Shown: one piece after another, positions 17,396 to 26,654 of the stretch | Layout: each line of letters begins with the position of its first letter | Numbering within the stretch: position 1 is the stretch's first letter | Source: Bacillota bacterium | Lineage (GTDB): Bacteria; Bacillota; UBA4882; UBA10575 | Direction of reading: 5' to 3' | NCBI GenBank assembly: GCA_012837715.1 | Contig: DUQR01000025.1 | Span: 1-64,000 of the forward strand | Length of the DNA: 64,000 nucleotides | Made by a program: the position numbers and the translations under genes | Notes under the pieces: generated by a model | What the model was told of the DNA's origin: nothing | Database searches by the model: none | What the model saw: the letters and a program-made list of their open reading frames with translations, nothing else

Positions 17396-18892
17396 TTATA
17401 ACTCCCCCCCCTTTAAGGCGTAGGCCAGAAGCTTTTGCGGATCCGTCTCTTTTGTGTCGAGGATCTTTACCATCTCGCCATGTTTCATCACGCCGACCCG
17501 ATCGGTCAGGTTAATAATCTCCGGAATTTCCGAAGAGATAAAGATCACACCCGCGCCATTACTGACTAGTGTACCGATTAAGCGGTAAATTTCGGTTTTG
17601 GCCCCAACATCCACCCCAATCGTCGGTTGGTCAAGGATGAAAATCTTCGCATCGCTACTTAACCATTTGGATAAGATCACTTTCTGCTGATTTCCCCCAC
17701 TTAAAGTGCGCACTAAGGTTTCGATTGTTGGGGTTTTAATATTTAATTCACCCACATAGGTCTGGGAGACGGTTCTTTCTCGTTTAAAGTTAATAAAGAT
17801 TCTTTTTATATACTTCCACAAGCTAGCCAGGGTAATATTTCGGCAGATCGAGAAATCCCCAACCAAACCCTCTTTTCTTCGGTCTTCAGAAACAAAGGCA
17901 ATCCCTTTTTTAATCGCGGCATTGGGAGACTCAATCACACACTCCTGGCCGTCAATATACAACCTACCGTCTTCTTTTTTATCCGCACCAAAGATTAATT
18001 TCGCCAATTCGGTCTTTCCGGCGCCCACCACTCCGTAAATGCCAAAAACCTCGCCCTTTCTGAGGTCAAAACTGACGTTTTTAACTTTATCACTGGTATA
18101 ATTGTCAATACGGAAAATTTCCTCGCCGATCTTCACCTTGGTCTTGGGGTACTTTTCCTCCACGTCTTTACCGACCATTAATTTAATGATCTCGTCTTGG
18201 TTTGTTTCTTTAATATTTAAAGTATCAATCATCTTACCGTTTCTTAACACACTTACCGTATCCGCAATCCGAAAGATCTCTTCTAAACGATGGGATATAT
18301 AAATAATGGTGACCCCATCTTTCTTCAGATCATTGATGATTTGAAACAATCTTTCAACTTCATCGCTGGATAAAGGAGCCGTTGGTTCATCCAGCAGCAT
18401 AATCGATGCCTTACCATGTACCGCAGCGGCTATTTGAATTAATTGTTGTTCCGATACGGTTAAGTCGCCCATTAACAAATGGGGCTCCAAGTTTATGTTC
18501 AATCGCTTCAGTAATGCCTCCGCCTTTTCGAAGAGTTTCTTTTGATCGATTAAACCATAGTTTTTTTGCGGCAAATCATCCATAAACAAAGACTCGGCAA
18601 TCGAGAAATAGGGAACAAAGTTTTGGTCTTGATAGATACAGCTTAGCCCCATCCTTTTTATGGTTGCGCTGTCGGGGTTGTCTATTTTCTGATTCATAAG
18701 GGTAATTGAACCACTAGTTGCTTTATAAACACCCGTTAATATTTTAATTAAAGTGGATTTGCCCGCCCCGTTTTCCCCAACTAATGCCCTGACTTCGCCA
18801 CTTTTCACGCAAAAATCCACATTATCGAGGGCCCTAACCCCTGGAAACAGTTTCGTAATGTTTTTCATTTCCAAGATATATTGGTCAGCCAT
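17396..18892 (-). CDS. RbsA/LsrA-type duplicated sugar ABC ATPase
   Basis: The 498-residue protein has two fused nucleotide-binding domains. The first has GENGAGKSTLIK, the signature LTVSEQQLIQIAAAV and Walker B IMLLDEPTAPLS. The second has a degenerate P-loop GVVGAGKTELAK, signature LSGGNQQKVILSKWL and Walker B IFILDQPTIGVD. This asymmetric layout is typical of ribose, galactose and AI-2 importers. A 13-bp intercistronic hairpin precedes the gene, placing it downstream of the more strongly expressed binding protein. Confidence 0.93.
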   Translation of the reverse strand: MADQYILEMKNITKLFPGVRALDNVDFCVKSGEVRALVGENGAGKSTLIKILTGVYKATSGSITLMNQKIDNPDSATIKRMGLSCIYQDQNFVPYFSIAESLFMDDLPQKNYGLIDQKKLFEKAEALLKRLNINLEPHLLMGDLTVSEQQLIQIAAAVHGKASIMLLDEPTAPLSSDEVERLFQIINDLKKDGVTIIYISHRLEEIFRIADTVSVLRNGKMIDTLNIKETNQDEIIKLMVGKDVEEKYPKTKVKIGEEIFRIDNYTSDKVKNVSFDLRKGEVFGIYGVVGAGKTELAKLIFGADKKEDGRLYIDGQECVIESPNAAIKKGIAFVSEDRRKEGLVGDFSICRNITLASLWKYIKRIFINFKRERTVSQTYVGELNIKTPTIETLVRTLSGGNQQKVILSKWLSSDAKIFILDQPTIGVDVGAKTEIYRLIGTLVSNGAGVIFISSEIPEIINLTDRVGVMKHGEMVKILDTKETDPQKLLAYALKGGEL

Positions 18893-18929
18893 CTGTTATC
18901 TTCCCCCCCCAGTTTAATCCGGTAGTTTA

Positions 18930-18957
18930 ATTGGAGCCAGAATGTTCTGGCTCCAAT
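18930..18957 (-). promoter_or_regulatory. Intercistronic hairpin between binding-protein and ATPase genes
   Basis: A perfect 13-bp stem, ATTGGAGCCAGAA/TTCTGGCTCCAAT, with only 2 unpaired bases lies in the 79-bp gap. No long U run follows on the minus strand. Such hairpins commonly protect the upstream binding-protein mRNA or attenuate the downstream genes; that role is inferred. Confidence 0.7.
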
Positions 18958-18971
18958 TTTCCTCTTGAATG

Positions 18972-19919
18972 CTATCTGATATCCTTGTAGGTATCCACGG
19001 TTTGGATAATCTCTTCCACGTTCTCTTCCGTTCCCACAAGGTGGTCAACATAGACCGCGTAGGGCGCCTCTTTACCTTTAATAATATCTAAGGCAATTTT
19101 TCCTGCTGTTTCCCCAATTAGGTAAGGCTGTTGTACAATCGTGGCCGCATAAGCCGACTGACCAGAACGCAACATAGCCATGGCTTGGGGATCGCCATCG
19201 ATGCCGAAACATTTAACTTGATTCTGTTTTCCGGCTGCTTGAATAGCCATCGCCGCACCAATCAACGGCTGGTCAAATACGCTCCACACCGCATCTAAAT
19301 TTGGATGGGCCTTTAAAATATTCTCCATTTTATTCATGGCATCAGGCACTGTGCCAGGAACAACATACGGCTGTTCGGCAACAATTTTAATTCCCGGAAA
19401 ATCTTTCAATACGAAATCCAGACCATGTCGGCGCACCTCTGCCACCCACGAACCAGGTCTATAGAAAACAGCAAGTTCGCCTTCGCCCTTCAAGTCATTG
19501 ACGATTTGTAAGGCGATATCAATACCCATTGCGTAGTTATTGGAAGAAACATTACAGGTGCTATAGGGGTTCTGGAGATCTACTGTAACGATGGGAATGC
19601 CTCGATCATTAATTTTCTTTAAGCCTGGTAACAACACGTTTGTAGTACCCAGAATGACGACGGCTACATCTGGTTTTAACTGTGCAATGGTTTCAAGATC
19701 ATTGGCTTGCTTTTGGTCCTTCCTTTCTCCATCAAAAGCACGAACATCAACGCCAGCAGCCCTTAAGGTATCCAAAACACCATTGTAAGCATTGATATCC
19801 CAGTTATGTTCAGTTCCAACAACGGAAACACAAACCAAGGGTTTTTTCTGCGCAGTAGCAACACCACTGACCATACACACAACCAATAGAGCAATTACGA
19901 CAAAAAACCTTTTTTTCAC
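18972..19919 (-). CDS. Periplasmic sugar-binding protein, Peripla_BP_4 type
   Basis: The 315-residue protein has a signal peptide (FFVVIALLVVCMVSGVATA-Q) and a two-lobe ribose-binding-type fold: KPLVCVSVVGTEHNWDINAY, a lobe-2 start near DLKGEGELAVFYRPG, and CFGIDGDPQAMAMLRSG near residue 240. The cleavage site has no lipobox Cys, so the mature protein should be soluble. That fits a true periplasm rather than a Gram-positive cell surface. The sequence does not resemble E. coli LsrB, which argues against plain AI-2 as the ligand. It is the first gene of the uptake operon. Confidence 0.88.
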   Translation of the reverse strand: MKKRFFVVIALLVVCMVSGVATAQKKPLVCVSVVGTEHNWDINAYNGVLDTLRAAGVDVRAFDGERKDQKQANDLETIAQLKPDVAVVILGTTNVLLPGLKKINDRGIPIVTVDLQNPYSTCNVSSNNYAMGIDIALQIVNDLKGEGELAVFYRPGSWVAEVRRHGLDFVLKDFPGIKIVAEQPYVVPGTVPDAMNKMENILKAHPNLDAVWSVFDQPLIGAAMAIQAAGKQNQVKCFGIDGDPQAMAMLRSGQSAYAATIVQQPYLIGETAGKIALDIIKGKEAPYAVYVDHLVGTEENVEEIIQTVDTYKDIR

Positions 19920-20079
19920 CTTAATACCTCCATTTTTTTAGTTTTCTGGGTAACAATCGATCTCTGCTCTTTTATCCACCTCCTTCAAAGGAAAAATCAT
20001 CCTTTACAGATTCCCAAGAACACTTTGTATATTTCGAAATAAAGTGTGTTGGTCCCTTAATCGTTGTGATCTTCTGTAT

Positions 20080-20114
20080 ATGTTACTTTTAACATCTAAT
20101 GTTACTTGTAATAT
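20080..20114 (-). promoter_or_regulatory. Tandem palindromic operator candidates for the SorC regulator
   Basis: ATGTTA-CTTT-TAACAT (20080-20095) is a perfect 6-bp palindrome. A second, imperfect copy, ATGTTA-CTTG-TAATAT, starts 19 bases later (20099-20114). The second copy overlaps the -10 box of the uptake-operon promoter and the first covers the transcription start. That placement suits repression relieved by a phosphorylated ligand. Binding by the adjacent SorC protein is inference. Confidence 0.6.
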
Positions 20115-20138
20115 AACTCTTTTTTTAAACTTTGTCAA
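20110..20138 (-). promoter_or_regulatory. Sigma-A promoter of the sugar uptake operon
   Basis: On the minus strand TTGACA (20138-20133), a 17-base spacer and TATATT (20115-20110). It lies about 190 bases upstream of the binding-protein start. The 426-bp gap 19920-20345 holds this promoter, two operator candidates, and the SorC terminator. Confidence 0.8.
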
Positions 20139-20243
20139 GCGGTTATTAACATCTCTTTATAAATTAGTTCAAACAATATCGTCGATGATTATCATGGGCC
20201 TTAGCAGTACGCTAAAGCGACGAGCGTGTGCCATTTTATGGAT

Positions 20244-20272
20244 AAAAAAACATCCGGTCTGGTAACCGGATG
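20244..20272 (-). terminator. Terminator of the SorC regulator gene
   Basis: On the minus strand an 8-bp stem CATCCGGT/ACCGGATG with a 6-base loop is followed by TTTTTTT. It separates the regulator transcript from the uptake operon promoter downstream. Confidence 0.8.
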
Positions 20273-20345
20273 CCTATTCGAAATAACCCCCTTTTCCCTT
20301 GGTACAAACCAACGGGATACAACATTTTCCTGACAGCTATAATCA

Positions 20346-21287
20346 TTAGCCAGAACTCCCCAGCTCGTTCTTTAATTTGAGCACTTTGATGGCGGTATCC
20401 TCATCCGTGACTAAAATATCGATTGCTCCTGTATTTAAAGCCCCTAAGATCGACTCAATTTTGTTTTCTCCACCGGCAACCGCAATCACCCGGTCAATCT
20501 GCTTTAATTCCTCCAAAGAAATGCTTAATATGATCGAATTCATCTCTTCATTGACTATTTTCCCGTTCAAATCGAAAAACTTACCCAAAATATCGCCGAC
20601 GGCGCCTTTTCTTTTTAGTTCTTGAAATTCGTCTATACTCAAAAAATACCGGGGCATAGTATGCTTAACCCCACCGATCCCAATCAACGCCACCGTGCAT
20701 TTTTTCCATAATTCTGTCGTCTTCTTCAACTGACTATTTTTAAGTAGGATGTTCTTCATCTCCGGTTTTTCAAGCCGAGCAGGAGCAGAAAAAAAGCATC
20801 CTTCCACCTTAAACTTCTCCGTAAAAGTCTGGGTGATTGAGAATGAATTGTAGGGCCGGACTAAATTCTCCAAAGAACCCATCAATTGGACAATACAATT
20901 AATTTTATAACCATAAGGTTCGATGTTTTCAGCGAGGTGGGCAAGGGTTTCGCTGCCTCCGACGCCAAGAAGATCATTATTCTCGAGATAAAGATTGAGG
21001 CAATAAGCACCAACCCGCCCGAGCAAAGCCTTTACATTTTCATTGGCAATATTTTTAGCAATGAAAACATCTTTTAAAGGAAAGGTGTCAATAAATTCCT
21101 TCTGTAAATCTTGGTTAAATTCATGAGGCATATTGATCTTGATCTCGACAATATTCTCGTCACGGGCTTTTTGTAACATCCGCGAAATGGTCATTTTCGA
21201 AACCCCAAATATCTTACCGATCTCGGTTTGGGTGTAATTTTTGTAGTAGTATAAATAAGCCGCTTTAATGACATCGTAGTAATCCAC
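20346..21287 (-). CDS. SorC/LsrR-family sugar-binding transcriptional regulator
   Basis: The 313-residue protein has an N-terminal helix-turn-helix (YYYKNYTQTEIGKIFGVSKM, residues ~14-33) and a SorC sugar-phosphate sensor domain (~55-310). The sensor shows LGVGGSETLAHLAENI, VALIGIGGVKHTMPRYFL and DRVIAVAGGENKIESILGAL, the last being the typical end of this NagB-like fold. Family members are tetramers released from DNA by phosphorylated sugars such as phospho-AI-2. It lies immediately upstream of the uptake operon in the same direction but has its own terminator. The likely inducer is the product of the LsrK-like kinase. Confidence 0.9.
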   Translation of the reverse strand: MDYYDVIKAAYLYYYKNYTQTEIGKIFGVSKMTISRMLQKARDENIVEIKINMPHEFNQDLQKEFIDTFPLKDVFIAKNIANENVKALLGRVGAYCLNLYLENNDLLGVGGSETLAHLAENIEPYGYKINCIVQLMGSLENLVRPYNSFSITQTFTEKFKVEGCFFSAPARLEKPEMKNILLKNSQLKKTTELWKKCTVALIGIGGVKHTMPRYFLSIDEFQELKRKGAVGDILGKFFDLNGKIVNEEMNSIILSISLEELKQIDRVIAVAGGENKIESILGALNTGAIDILVTDEDTAIKVLKLKNELGSSG

Positions 21288-21352
21288 TTCTATCTCTCCA
21301 ATCCGATCTAACCAAAGCCTCTTGTTCTATACAGGGCCGATAGGTTAGTTTT

Positions 21353-21358
21353 ATTATA
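21353..21358 (-). promoter_or_regulatory. Extended -10 box before the SorC regulator
   Basis: On the minus strand TTGCTATAAT contains an extended -10 (TGC-TATAAT). A -35 box is weak. It lies about 65 bases before the start codon. The rest of the 280-bp gap 21288-21567 shows no gene. Confidence 0.5.
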
Positions 21359-21527
21359 GCAAATATTTGGGCGTTTTCACATCTATTTGCATACCGCAAG
21401 GTAGGAGAAGAAACCCAGCTATTTTACGTAAGAATATCCCTCGCCTTTCAGCGAGTCGAAGGAGACCGGCAGCACCAACCGCCCCCTTTGATGCGCAGAC
21501 AACAGTTAATTACCACTCCGATCAACC

Positions 21528-21566
21528 AAAAAGCCTTGGTTTCAAAAAAAGAAACCAAGGCTTTTT
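21528..21566. terminator. Terminator of the V-type ATPase operon
   Basis: A 16-bp stem, AAAAAGCCTTGGTTTC/GAAACCAAGGCTTTTT, with an A7 loop lies two bases after the subunit D stop codon. The stem is identical to the one at 11010-11048. Confidence 0.85.
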
Positions 21567-21567
21567 C

Positions 21568-22191
21568 CTACCTATTCCGCACAATATCTTTGACCTTCAT
21601 CAACCGGGTCAGGTTAGCCCGTTCGTTCTCATCCAGCTTCATGGTGATGTACTTAATCTCCGCTCTCAACTGTGGAATCAGCACGTATTCCAAGGCGTTC
21701 ACCCGCCGGCGGGTCCGTTCGATCTCGGCCGCCATCAGCTCAACCGTCTTCTCCACCTGGGCTAGTTCGACCATGGCTTGAAAACTGTTGGCCAGAAAGT
21801 CGATGGCTTCGTCAAAGGCGGCGGAAGTTTCGGTCATCCCGAACCCGTTGCCAAGGGCCGGGGTCATTGCCAATCGAAAGACCGGCACTTCCACCCCCAT
21901 TTTGGAAGTAGTCTCCGCCTGTAAAGCAGCATCTCCGCGGGAAGTAAAAATTGCCGCTTCCAAGACTGAACGGGAGATCACTGCCCGGGCCAGTGCAAAC
22001 CCGCCGAGGGCGGTGGCGAGATTTGCTTCCACCTCGCTCCGGAGATGCTGGTTCTCTTCAACCAGGTCAAAAAAGTTCTTCATCAGTTCATCAAGCTTAT
22101 CCTTGAGCAATTTATGGCCCCGCACCGCCATGGCTAACCTTTTCTTTAGCCGTGTCAACTCCATCCGGGTCGGGTTTACTCGGATCTCCAA
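21568..22191 (-). CDS. ntpD: V-type ATP synthase/ATPase subunit D
   Basis: The 207-residue central rotor-shaft subunit begins RVNPTRMELTRLKKRLAMAV, the highly conserved N-terminal helix. It ends in a second long helix (ERTRRRVNALEYVLIPQLRA...) with a short globular loop between, the normal antiparallel coiled-coil layout. It transmits rotation from the A3B3 head to the membrane ring. It is the last gene of the operon, whose order F-I-K-E-C-G-A-B-D equals the Enterococcus ntp operon. Confidence 0.93.
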   Translation of the reverse strand: MEIRVNPTRMELTRLKKRLAMAVRGHKLLKDKLDELMKNFFDLVEENQHLRSEVEANLATALGGFALARAVISRSVLEAAIFTSRGDAALQAETTSKMGVEVPVFRLAMTPALGNGFGMTETSAAFDEAIDFLANSFQAMVELAQVEKTVELMAAEIERTRRRVNALEYVLIPQLRAEIKYITMKLDENERANLTRLMKVKDIVRNR

Positions 22192-22221
22192 TCGATCACC
22201 CCCAAGGCCTGAAGTAGTAGC

Positions 22222-23607
22222 TTATTCTTGGACCGGCCCTTTCGGTAAATATTTCTCCAGATATTCCTGGCGAATCCGCTTCAATTCATGCCGCGGAATA
22301 AGGCGTAATAGCTCCCAACCAAGATCAAGGGTCTCTTCAATACTCCGGTTTTCGTCCAACCCTTGCCGGACGTAACGATCTTCAAACTCATCGGCAAAGG
22401 CGGCAAATTTCTTGTCCAAATCGGAAAGGGCCGCTTCACCCAGAATCACCGCCAGGTCTTTCGCCTCTTTCCCCCGGGCATAGGCGGCAAACAGCTGGTT
22501 CATGGTATCGGCATGATCTTCCCGGGTCTTTCCGGACCCAATGCCTTTATCTTTCAACCGCGAGAGGGAAGGAAGCACATCAATGGGCGGATAGATCCCC
22601 TTCCGGTGCAGTTCGCGGCTTAAAATGATCTGCCCTTCCGTAATATACCCGGTCAGGTCGGGAATAGGATGGGTCTTATCATCCTCCGGCATGGTCAGGA
22701 TGGGGATGAGCGTAATCGAACCATCTCGACCCTTAATCCGGCCGGCCCGTTCGTAGATGGTCGCCAAGTCGGTGTAGAGATAACCGGGATAACCCCGCCG
22801 GCCCGGCACTTCCTTCCGTGCGGCCGAGACTTCCCGGAGGGCTTCGGCATAGTTGGTCATGTCGGTCAAGATCACCAGGACATGCATGCCAAGCTCAAAA
22901 GCGAGGTACTCGGCGGCAGTTAACGCCATCCGGGGGGTGGAGATCCGTTCAATCGCCGGATCATTGGCCAGATTCATAAAGAGAACCGCCCGTTCAATCG
23001 CGCCAGTTCGGCGAAAATCGCTGATAAAATAGTCGGCTTCTTCAAAGGTAATCCCCATGGCGCCAAAGACCACCGCAAAGCGCTCTCCTTTGCCCCGTAC
23101 TTTGGCTTGACGGGCAATCTGGGCGGCCAGTTGCGCATGGGGCAAACCGGAAGCCGAAAAAATCGGTAGTTTTTGTCCCCGGACCAAGGTATTCAAGCCG
23201 TCGATGGCTGAATTTCCGGTCTGGATGAATTCGGAAGGATAGTCCCGGGTAAAGGGGTTGATTGGCGTCCCGTCAATATCCAGTTTCATCTCGGGGATCA
23301 GGGCCGCACCTTTATCTTTCGGCCGGCCCATCCCGTCGAAAACCCGGCCTAAAATATCCGGGGCCACCCCCAGTTCAATACTGCGTCCTAAAAACCGTAC
23401 TCTACTGTCCTGGAGATTTAACCCGGTCGACCCCTCAAAGAGTTGGACCAGGGCTTTATCCCGGTTAATCTCCAGCACCCGCCCCCGTCGCATTTCGCCG
23501 TTGGCCAGCTTGATTTCGACCAGTTCCTCGTAACTGGCGTCGGTTACCTTTTCCACCAGCATAAGCGGGCCGACTACTTCCCGTACGGTCCGGTATTCCT
23601 TCAGCAT
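22222..23607 (-). CDS. ntpB: V-type ATP synthase/ATPase subunit B (regulatory)
   Basis: The 461-residue non-catalytic nucleotide-binding subunit starts [20 protein letters not shown]. It contains the [18 protein letters not shown] segment in place of a Walker A loop, [17 protein letters not shown]-type sequence, and the signature [20 protein letters not shown]. It alternates with subunit A in the A3B3 hexamer. It begins right at the stop of the A gene. Confidence 0.95.
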   Translation of the reverse strand: MLKEYRTVREVVGPLMLVEKVTDASYEELVEIKLANGEMRRGRVLEINRDKALVQLFEGSTGLNLQDSRVRFLGRSIELGVAPDILGRVFDGMGRPKDKGAALIPEMKLDIDGTPINPFTRDYPSEFIQTGNSAIDGLNTLVRGQKLPIFSASGLPHAQLAAQIARQAKVRGKGERFAVVFGAMGITFEEADYFISDFRRTGAIERAVLFMNLANDPAIERISTPRMALTAAEYLAFELGMHVLVILTDMTNYAEALREVSAARKEVPGRRGYPGYLYTDLATIYERAGRIKGRDGSITLIPILTMPEDDKTHPIPDLTGYITEGQIILSRELHRKGIYPPIDVLPSLSRLKDKGIGSGKTREDHADTMNQLFAAYARGKEAKDLAVILGEAALSDLDKKFAAFADEFEDRYVRQGLDENRSIEETLDLGWELLRLIPRHELKRIRQEYLEKYLPKGPVQE

Positions 23608-25371
23608 CTAAAGCACCTCCCCGGTAGGCTCGAGCTCGGTGGTGAGTTTCTCGAGGTCTGCCTGTAGCATAGTAAATTTCACCATTTGGTCCTCGGGAAT
23701 GAATTTGGCTTGGGCAATCCGTTCACGGATTGGTAGATCCAAAATCTTTTTAATCTCCATTCCTTTTTCCAGTAAAGCAACGGCCACATCCTCAAAGCTT
23801 AAGACGATCCTGAGCAGCGCCGCTTGCTTCTCGAGGGAGGTATAGGTATCGATCTCGTGGAACGCATTCTGATGGAGGTAGTCCTCCCGGATAGAGCGGG
23901 CAACTTCCATTGTTAATTGATCACGGGGCGACAAGGCATCAATCCCAACCAAACGGACAATCTCTTCCAGCTCCGCTTCCTTTTGGAGAATACGCATGGC
24001 CCGACGCCGCTGATTGACCCATTCTTCACCAATCTCCAGGCGGAAATACTCATCCAACCGTTCATTATATAAGGAATAACTTAATAACCAGTTAATCGCC
24101 GGGAAGTGGCGACGGTAAGCCAGCGCGGAATCTAAGCCCCAGAACACCTTCACCACACGGAGGGTGTTTTGGGCTACCGGTTCGGAAAGGTCACCGCCCG
24201 GCGGCGAAACTGCTCCTACGGCGGTAATAGAGCCTTCCCGCCCTTCAGCGCCTAGACAACGGGTACGCCCGGCCCGCTCGTAAAACTCGGCCAACCGAGA
24301 ACCAAGGTAAGCCGGATAACCTTCTTCCCCTGGCATCTCTTCCAACCGGCCGGAAATCTCCCGGAGGGCTTCCGCCCAACGGGAAGTGGAGTCGGCCATA
24401 ATCGCCACGTTATAACCCATATCCCGGAAATACTCGGCAATAGTAATTCCGGTGTAAATCGAAGCTTCCCGGGCCGCCACCGGCATGTCGGAAGTATTGG
24501 CCACCAAAACGGTCCGTTTCATCAAATCTTCACCGGTCCGCGGGTCGCGCAGTTCGGGGAATTCGGTCAAGACGTCGGTCATCTCATTCCCCCGTTCACC
24601 ACAGCCCACATAGACAATAATATCCGCATCGGCCCACTTGGCCAACTGGTGTTGGACTACGGTCTTCCCGCTGCCAAAAGGCCCGGGAATCGCGGCTGTT
24701 CCACCCCGGGCAATCGGAAAGAAAGTATCAATAATCCGTTGCCCGGTCATCATAATCCGGTCCGGCGCCAACTTTTCCCGGTATGGCCGCAAGCGCCGCA
24801 CCGGCCAGCGTTGCATCATGGTTAGTTCCTTGACACCTTCGTCCGTTTCCACCACGGCAACCGGTTCATCAACGGTAAATTCACCCTCTTCAATCTTGAC
24901 CAGCTTACCTTTGACCCCCGGCGGGATCAGGATCCGATGCTCAACCACAACGGTTTCTTGGACCACACCCAAAATATCCCCGGGTTCAACCGCATTGCCC
25001 ACGGCAAGCCGCGGCTTAAAATGCCATTTTTTATCGCGGACCAGTCCCGGCACCTCAATTCCCCGGGCCAAACGGTTCCCTTGCAAGGCTAAAATGTCTA
25101 ACGGGCGTTGAATCCCGTCATAGATCGAGCCAATCAATCCGGGCCCCAGTTCAACGCTTAACGGTAAACCGGTGGAATAAACCGGGGCGCCGGGCCCAAT
25201 CATGCTGGTATCTTCGTAAACCTGAATCGAAGCCTCTTCGCCGCGGAGTTCAATGATTTCGCCGATTAACTTCTCGTTCCCGACCCGGACCACGTCAAAC
25301 ATCTTGGCGCCGGTCACCCCTTCCGCTTCCACCAAAGGTCCGGCCACTCTGATAATTTTTCCCGTACTCAC
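23608..25371 (-). CDS. ntpA: V-type ATP synthase/ATPase subunit A (catalytic)
   Basis: The 587-residue catalytic subunit has the N-terminal beta-barrel, the long A-type insertion (~110-195), Walker [11 protein letters not shown] at residues 230-239, and the [17 protein letters not shown] catalytic segment with its Glu. [18 protein letters not shown] follows. It hydrolyses or makes ATP in the peripheral head. It overlaps the start of subunit F's end by four bases, showing tight coupling. Confidence 0.96.
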   Translation of the reverse strand: MSTGKIIRVAGPLVEAEGVTGAKMFDVVRVGNEKLIGEIIELRGEEASIQVYEDTSMIGPGAPVYSTGLPLSVELGPGLIGSIYDGIQRPLDILALQGNRLARGIEVPGLVRDKKWHFKPRLAVGNAVEPGDILGVVQETVVVEHRILIPPGVKGKLVKIEEGEFTVDEPVAVVETDEGVKELTMMQRWPVRRLRPYREKLAPDRIMMTGQRIIDTFFPIARGGTAAIPGPFGSGKTVVQHQLAKWADADIIVYVGCGERGNEMTDVLTEFPELRDPRTGEDLMKRTVLVANTSDMPVAAREASIYTGITIAEYFRDMGYNVAIMADSTSRWAEALREISGRLEEMPGEEGYPAYLGSRLAEFYERAGRTRCLGAEGREGSITAVGAVSPPGGDLSEPVAQNTLRVVKVFWGLDSALAYRRHFPAINWLLSYSLYNERLDEYFRLEIGEEWVNQRRRAMRILQKEAELEEIVRLVGIDALSPRDQLTMEVARSIREDYLHQNAFHEIDTYTSLEKQAALLRIVLSFEDVAVALLEKGMEIKKILDLPIRERIAQAKFIPEDQMVKFTMLQADLEKLTTELEPTGEVL

Positions 25372-25709
25372 TTTTTACCGACCTCTTTCCCCTTTAGGAT
25401 ATCCACACCGACCGCTTTCTCCACAATCCGCCTGATGCGTTCCGCGGCGTAGCCTTCGCTGCCGGCCACCCCCGGTATATAGGTGATACACGGTAACGGT
25501 CTGCTACCCCATTCTTCAATCTCTCCCGTAAACCCCTGGGCGATCGATTCGGTGATAAAGATCACTCCGTAATTCCGGTCATCCTTCAATTCAAAGAGTA
25601 AGTCTCTGGCTTCCTGACCGCTTACCACCGGAAAAAGTTCCAACCCCAATAACCCAAACCCACGGATCAAGTCTTCTTCTCCGATGACGGCCATTTTAAA
25701 AGTAGACAT
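25368..25709 (-). CDS. ntpG: V-type ATP synthase/ATPase subunit F
   Basis: The 113-residue protein starts [20 protein letters not shown] and has a CheY-like Rossmann fold ([13 protein letters not shown]), as in Enterococcus NtpG/Thermus subunit F. It binds the D shaft. AGGAGG lies upstream, and the gene overlaps subunit C by 14 bases and subunit A by four. Confidence 0.9.
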   Translation of the reverse strand: MSTFKMAVIGEEDLIRGFGLLGLELFPVVSGQEARDLLFELKDDRNYGVIFITESIAQGFTGEIEEWGSRPLPCITYIPGVAGSEGYAAERIRRIVEKAVGVDILKGKEVGKK

Positions 25710-26640
25710 CCCGTAACCTCCTTCTGACCGTCTCTTCCGGAAGTTTATTCAGCTTCCCGGTGAACACCAAGCGCAGATTAAGAATCTCTCTTTCTTTGGC
25801 TAGTAAGTAGCCGATGATGGGTTCAATCCCGAGCGGGACCATTTTTGCTGCTTTCGCAATGGACAGTAGGTAATCATCGATGGCCCGCTCCAGAGCGGAG
25901 AGTTCGGTGAGGTTTTTTTCCCCACCCGGCAAAAGCTCCCGGTACGGAGTATATTCTAAAAGCGAACCCAACTCCGGTTGGGATTCTTCAAACCGGGACA
26001 ACCACTCATGATGGTTAATAAAGCCCGGTTCCACCAGAAAACGGGATAATTCCCCGAATGAAGCGCCCCTTTTCCGCAGACGGAGAAAGATCAGCAGATT
26101 CAAAAGATCCATCCGCGCCCGCCAGTAATCCCGGAGTAAACCGGACTTTTTGCCAAAAATGCGCCACCCATACCGGTAATAAGCCTGATCGAAAGCAGCC
26201 GCCCGGTCGGGACCGGTCTCCGGAAGATGGGAAAGCACCTCTTCAAACTCGGGTGGCAACTTCTTGTAATCACCGGCGGTCACCATCTGTTTTAATTCGG
26301 AAAAGGGAATTGTCCCCAACGGACTGGGCTGAAGAGCGCCGTCGGCCGCCACCAGTAGTTTTAAGTTTTGCAGATCCCATCTTTGTAAAAAGACTAAAAG
26401 TTCAGGGGCGTCCCCGGTCAAATCCCGTAAAAAACGGTAAAACCGTAAAAGTTCTTCTTCAAAGACCCCTTCATAATCGGTGGCCTCTCCCTCTAGCGAG
26501 TAGGCCGTCTCTTCCAGTAAACGTAAGGCGTTCGACACCGAGGTTGCCTTAAGCAAACGCTCAAAAAAGGCGGCGGGGAGTAATTTGGTCTCGAGGATGC
26601 GGATCCGACCAACGGCATAGGCGTAGTCTTTGTCAGCCAT
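25696..26640 (-). CDS. ntpC: V-type ATP synthase/ATPase subunit C
   Basis: About 314 residues from MADKDYAYAVGRIRILETKL, the conserved subunit-C start; the longer in-frame start (MTGGLE) lacks a clear ribosome site. The body is three repeats of a helical bundle, with a C-terminal EREILNLRLVFTGKLNKLP segment. It is the funnel-shaped socket that joins the D/F shaft to the membrane c-ring. Confidence 0.9.
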   Translation of the reverse strand: MADKDYAYAVGRIRILETKLLPAAFFERLLKATSVSNALRLLEETAYSLEGEATDYEGVFEEELLRFYRFLRDLTGDAPELLVFLQRWDLQNLKLLVAADGALQPSPLGTIPFSELKQMVTAGDYKKLPPEFEEVLSHLPETGPDRAAAFDQAYYRYGWRIFGKKSGLLRDYWRARMDLLNLLIFLRLRKRGASFGELSRFLVEPGFINHHEWLSRFEESQPELGSLLEYTPYRELLPGGEKNLTELSALERAIDDYLLSIAKAAKMVPLGIEPIIGYLLAKEREILNLRLVFTGKLNKLPEETVRRRLRDVYF

Positions 26641-26654
26641 CTCTAACCCCCCCG

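Noticed and set aside
18972-19919. Direct assignment of the binding protein as LsrB
   Set aside because: The sequence lacks resemblance to E. coli LsrB around its AI-2-contacting residues, so an AI-2 ligand is not supported.
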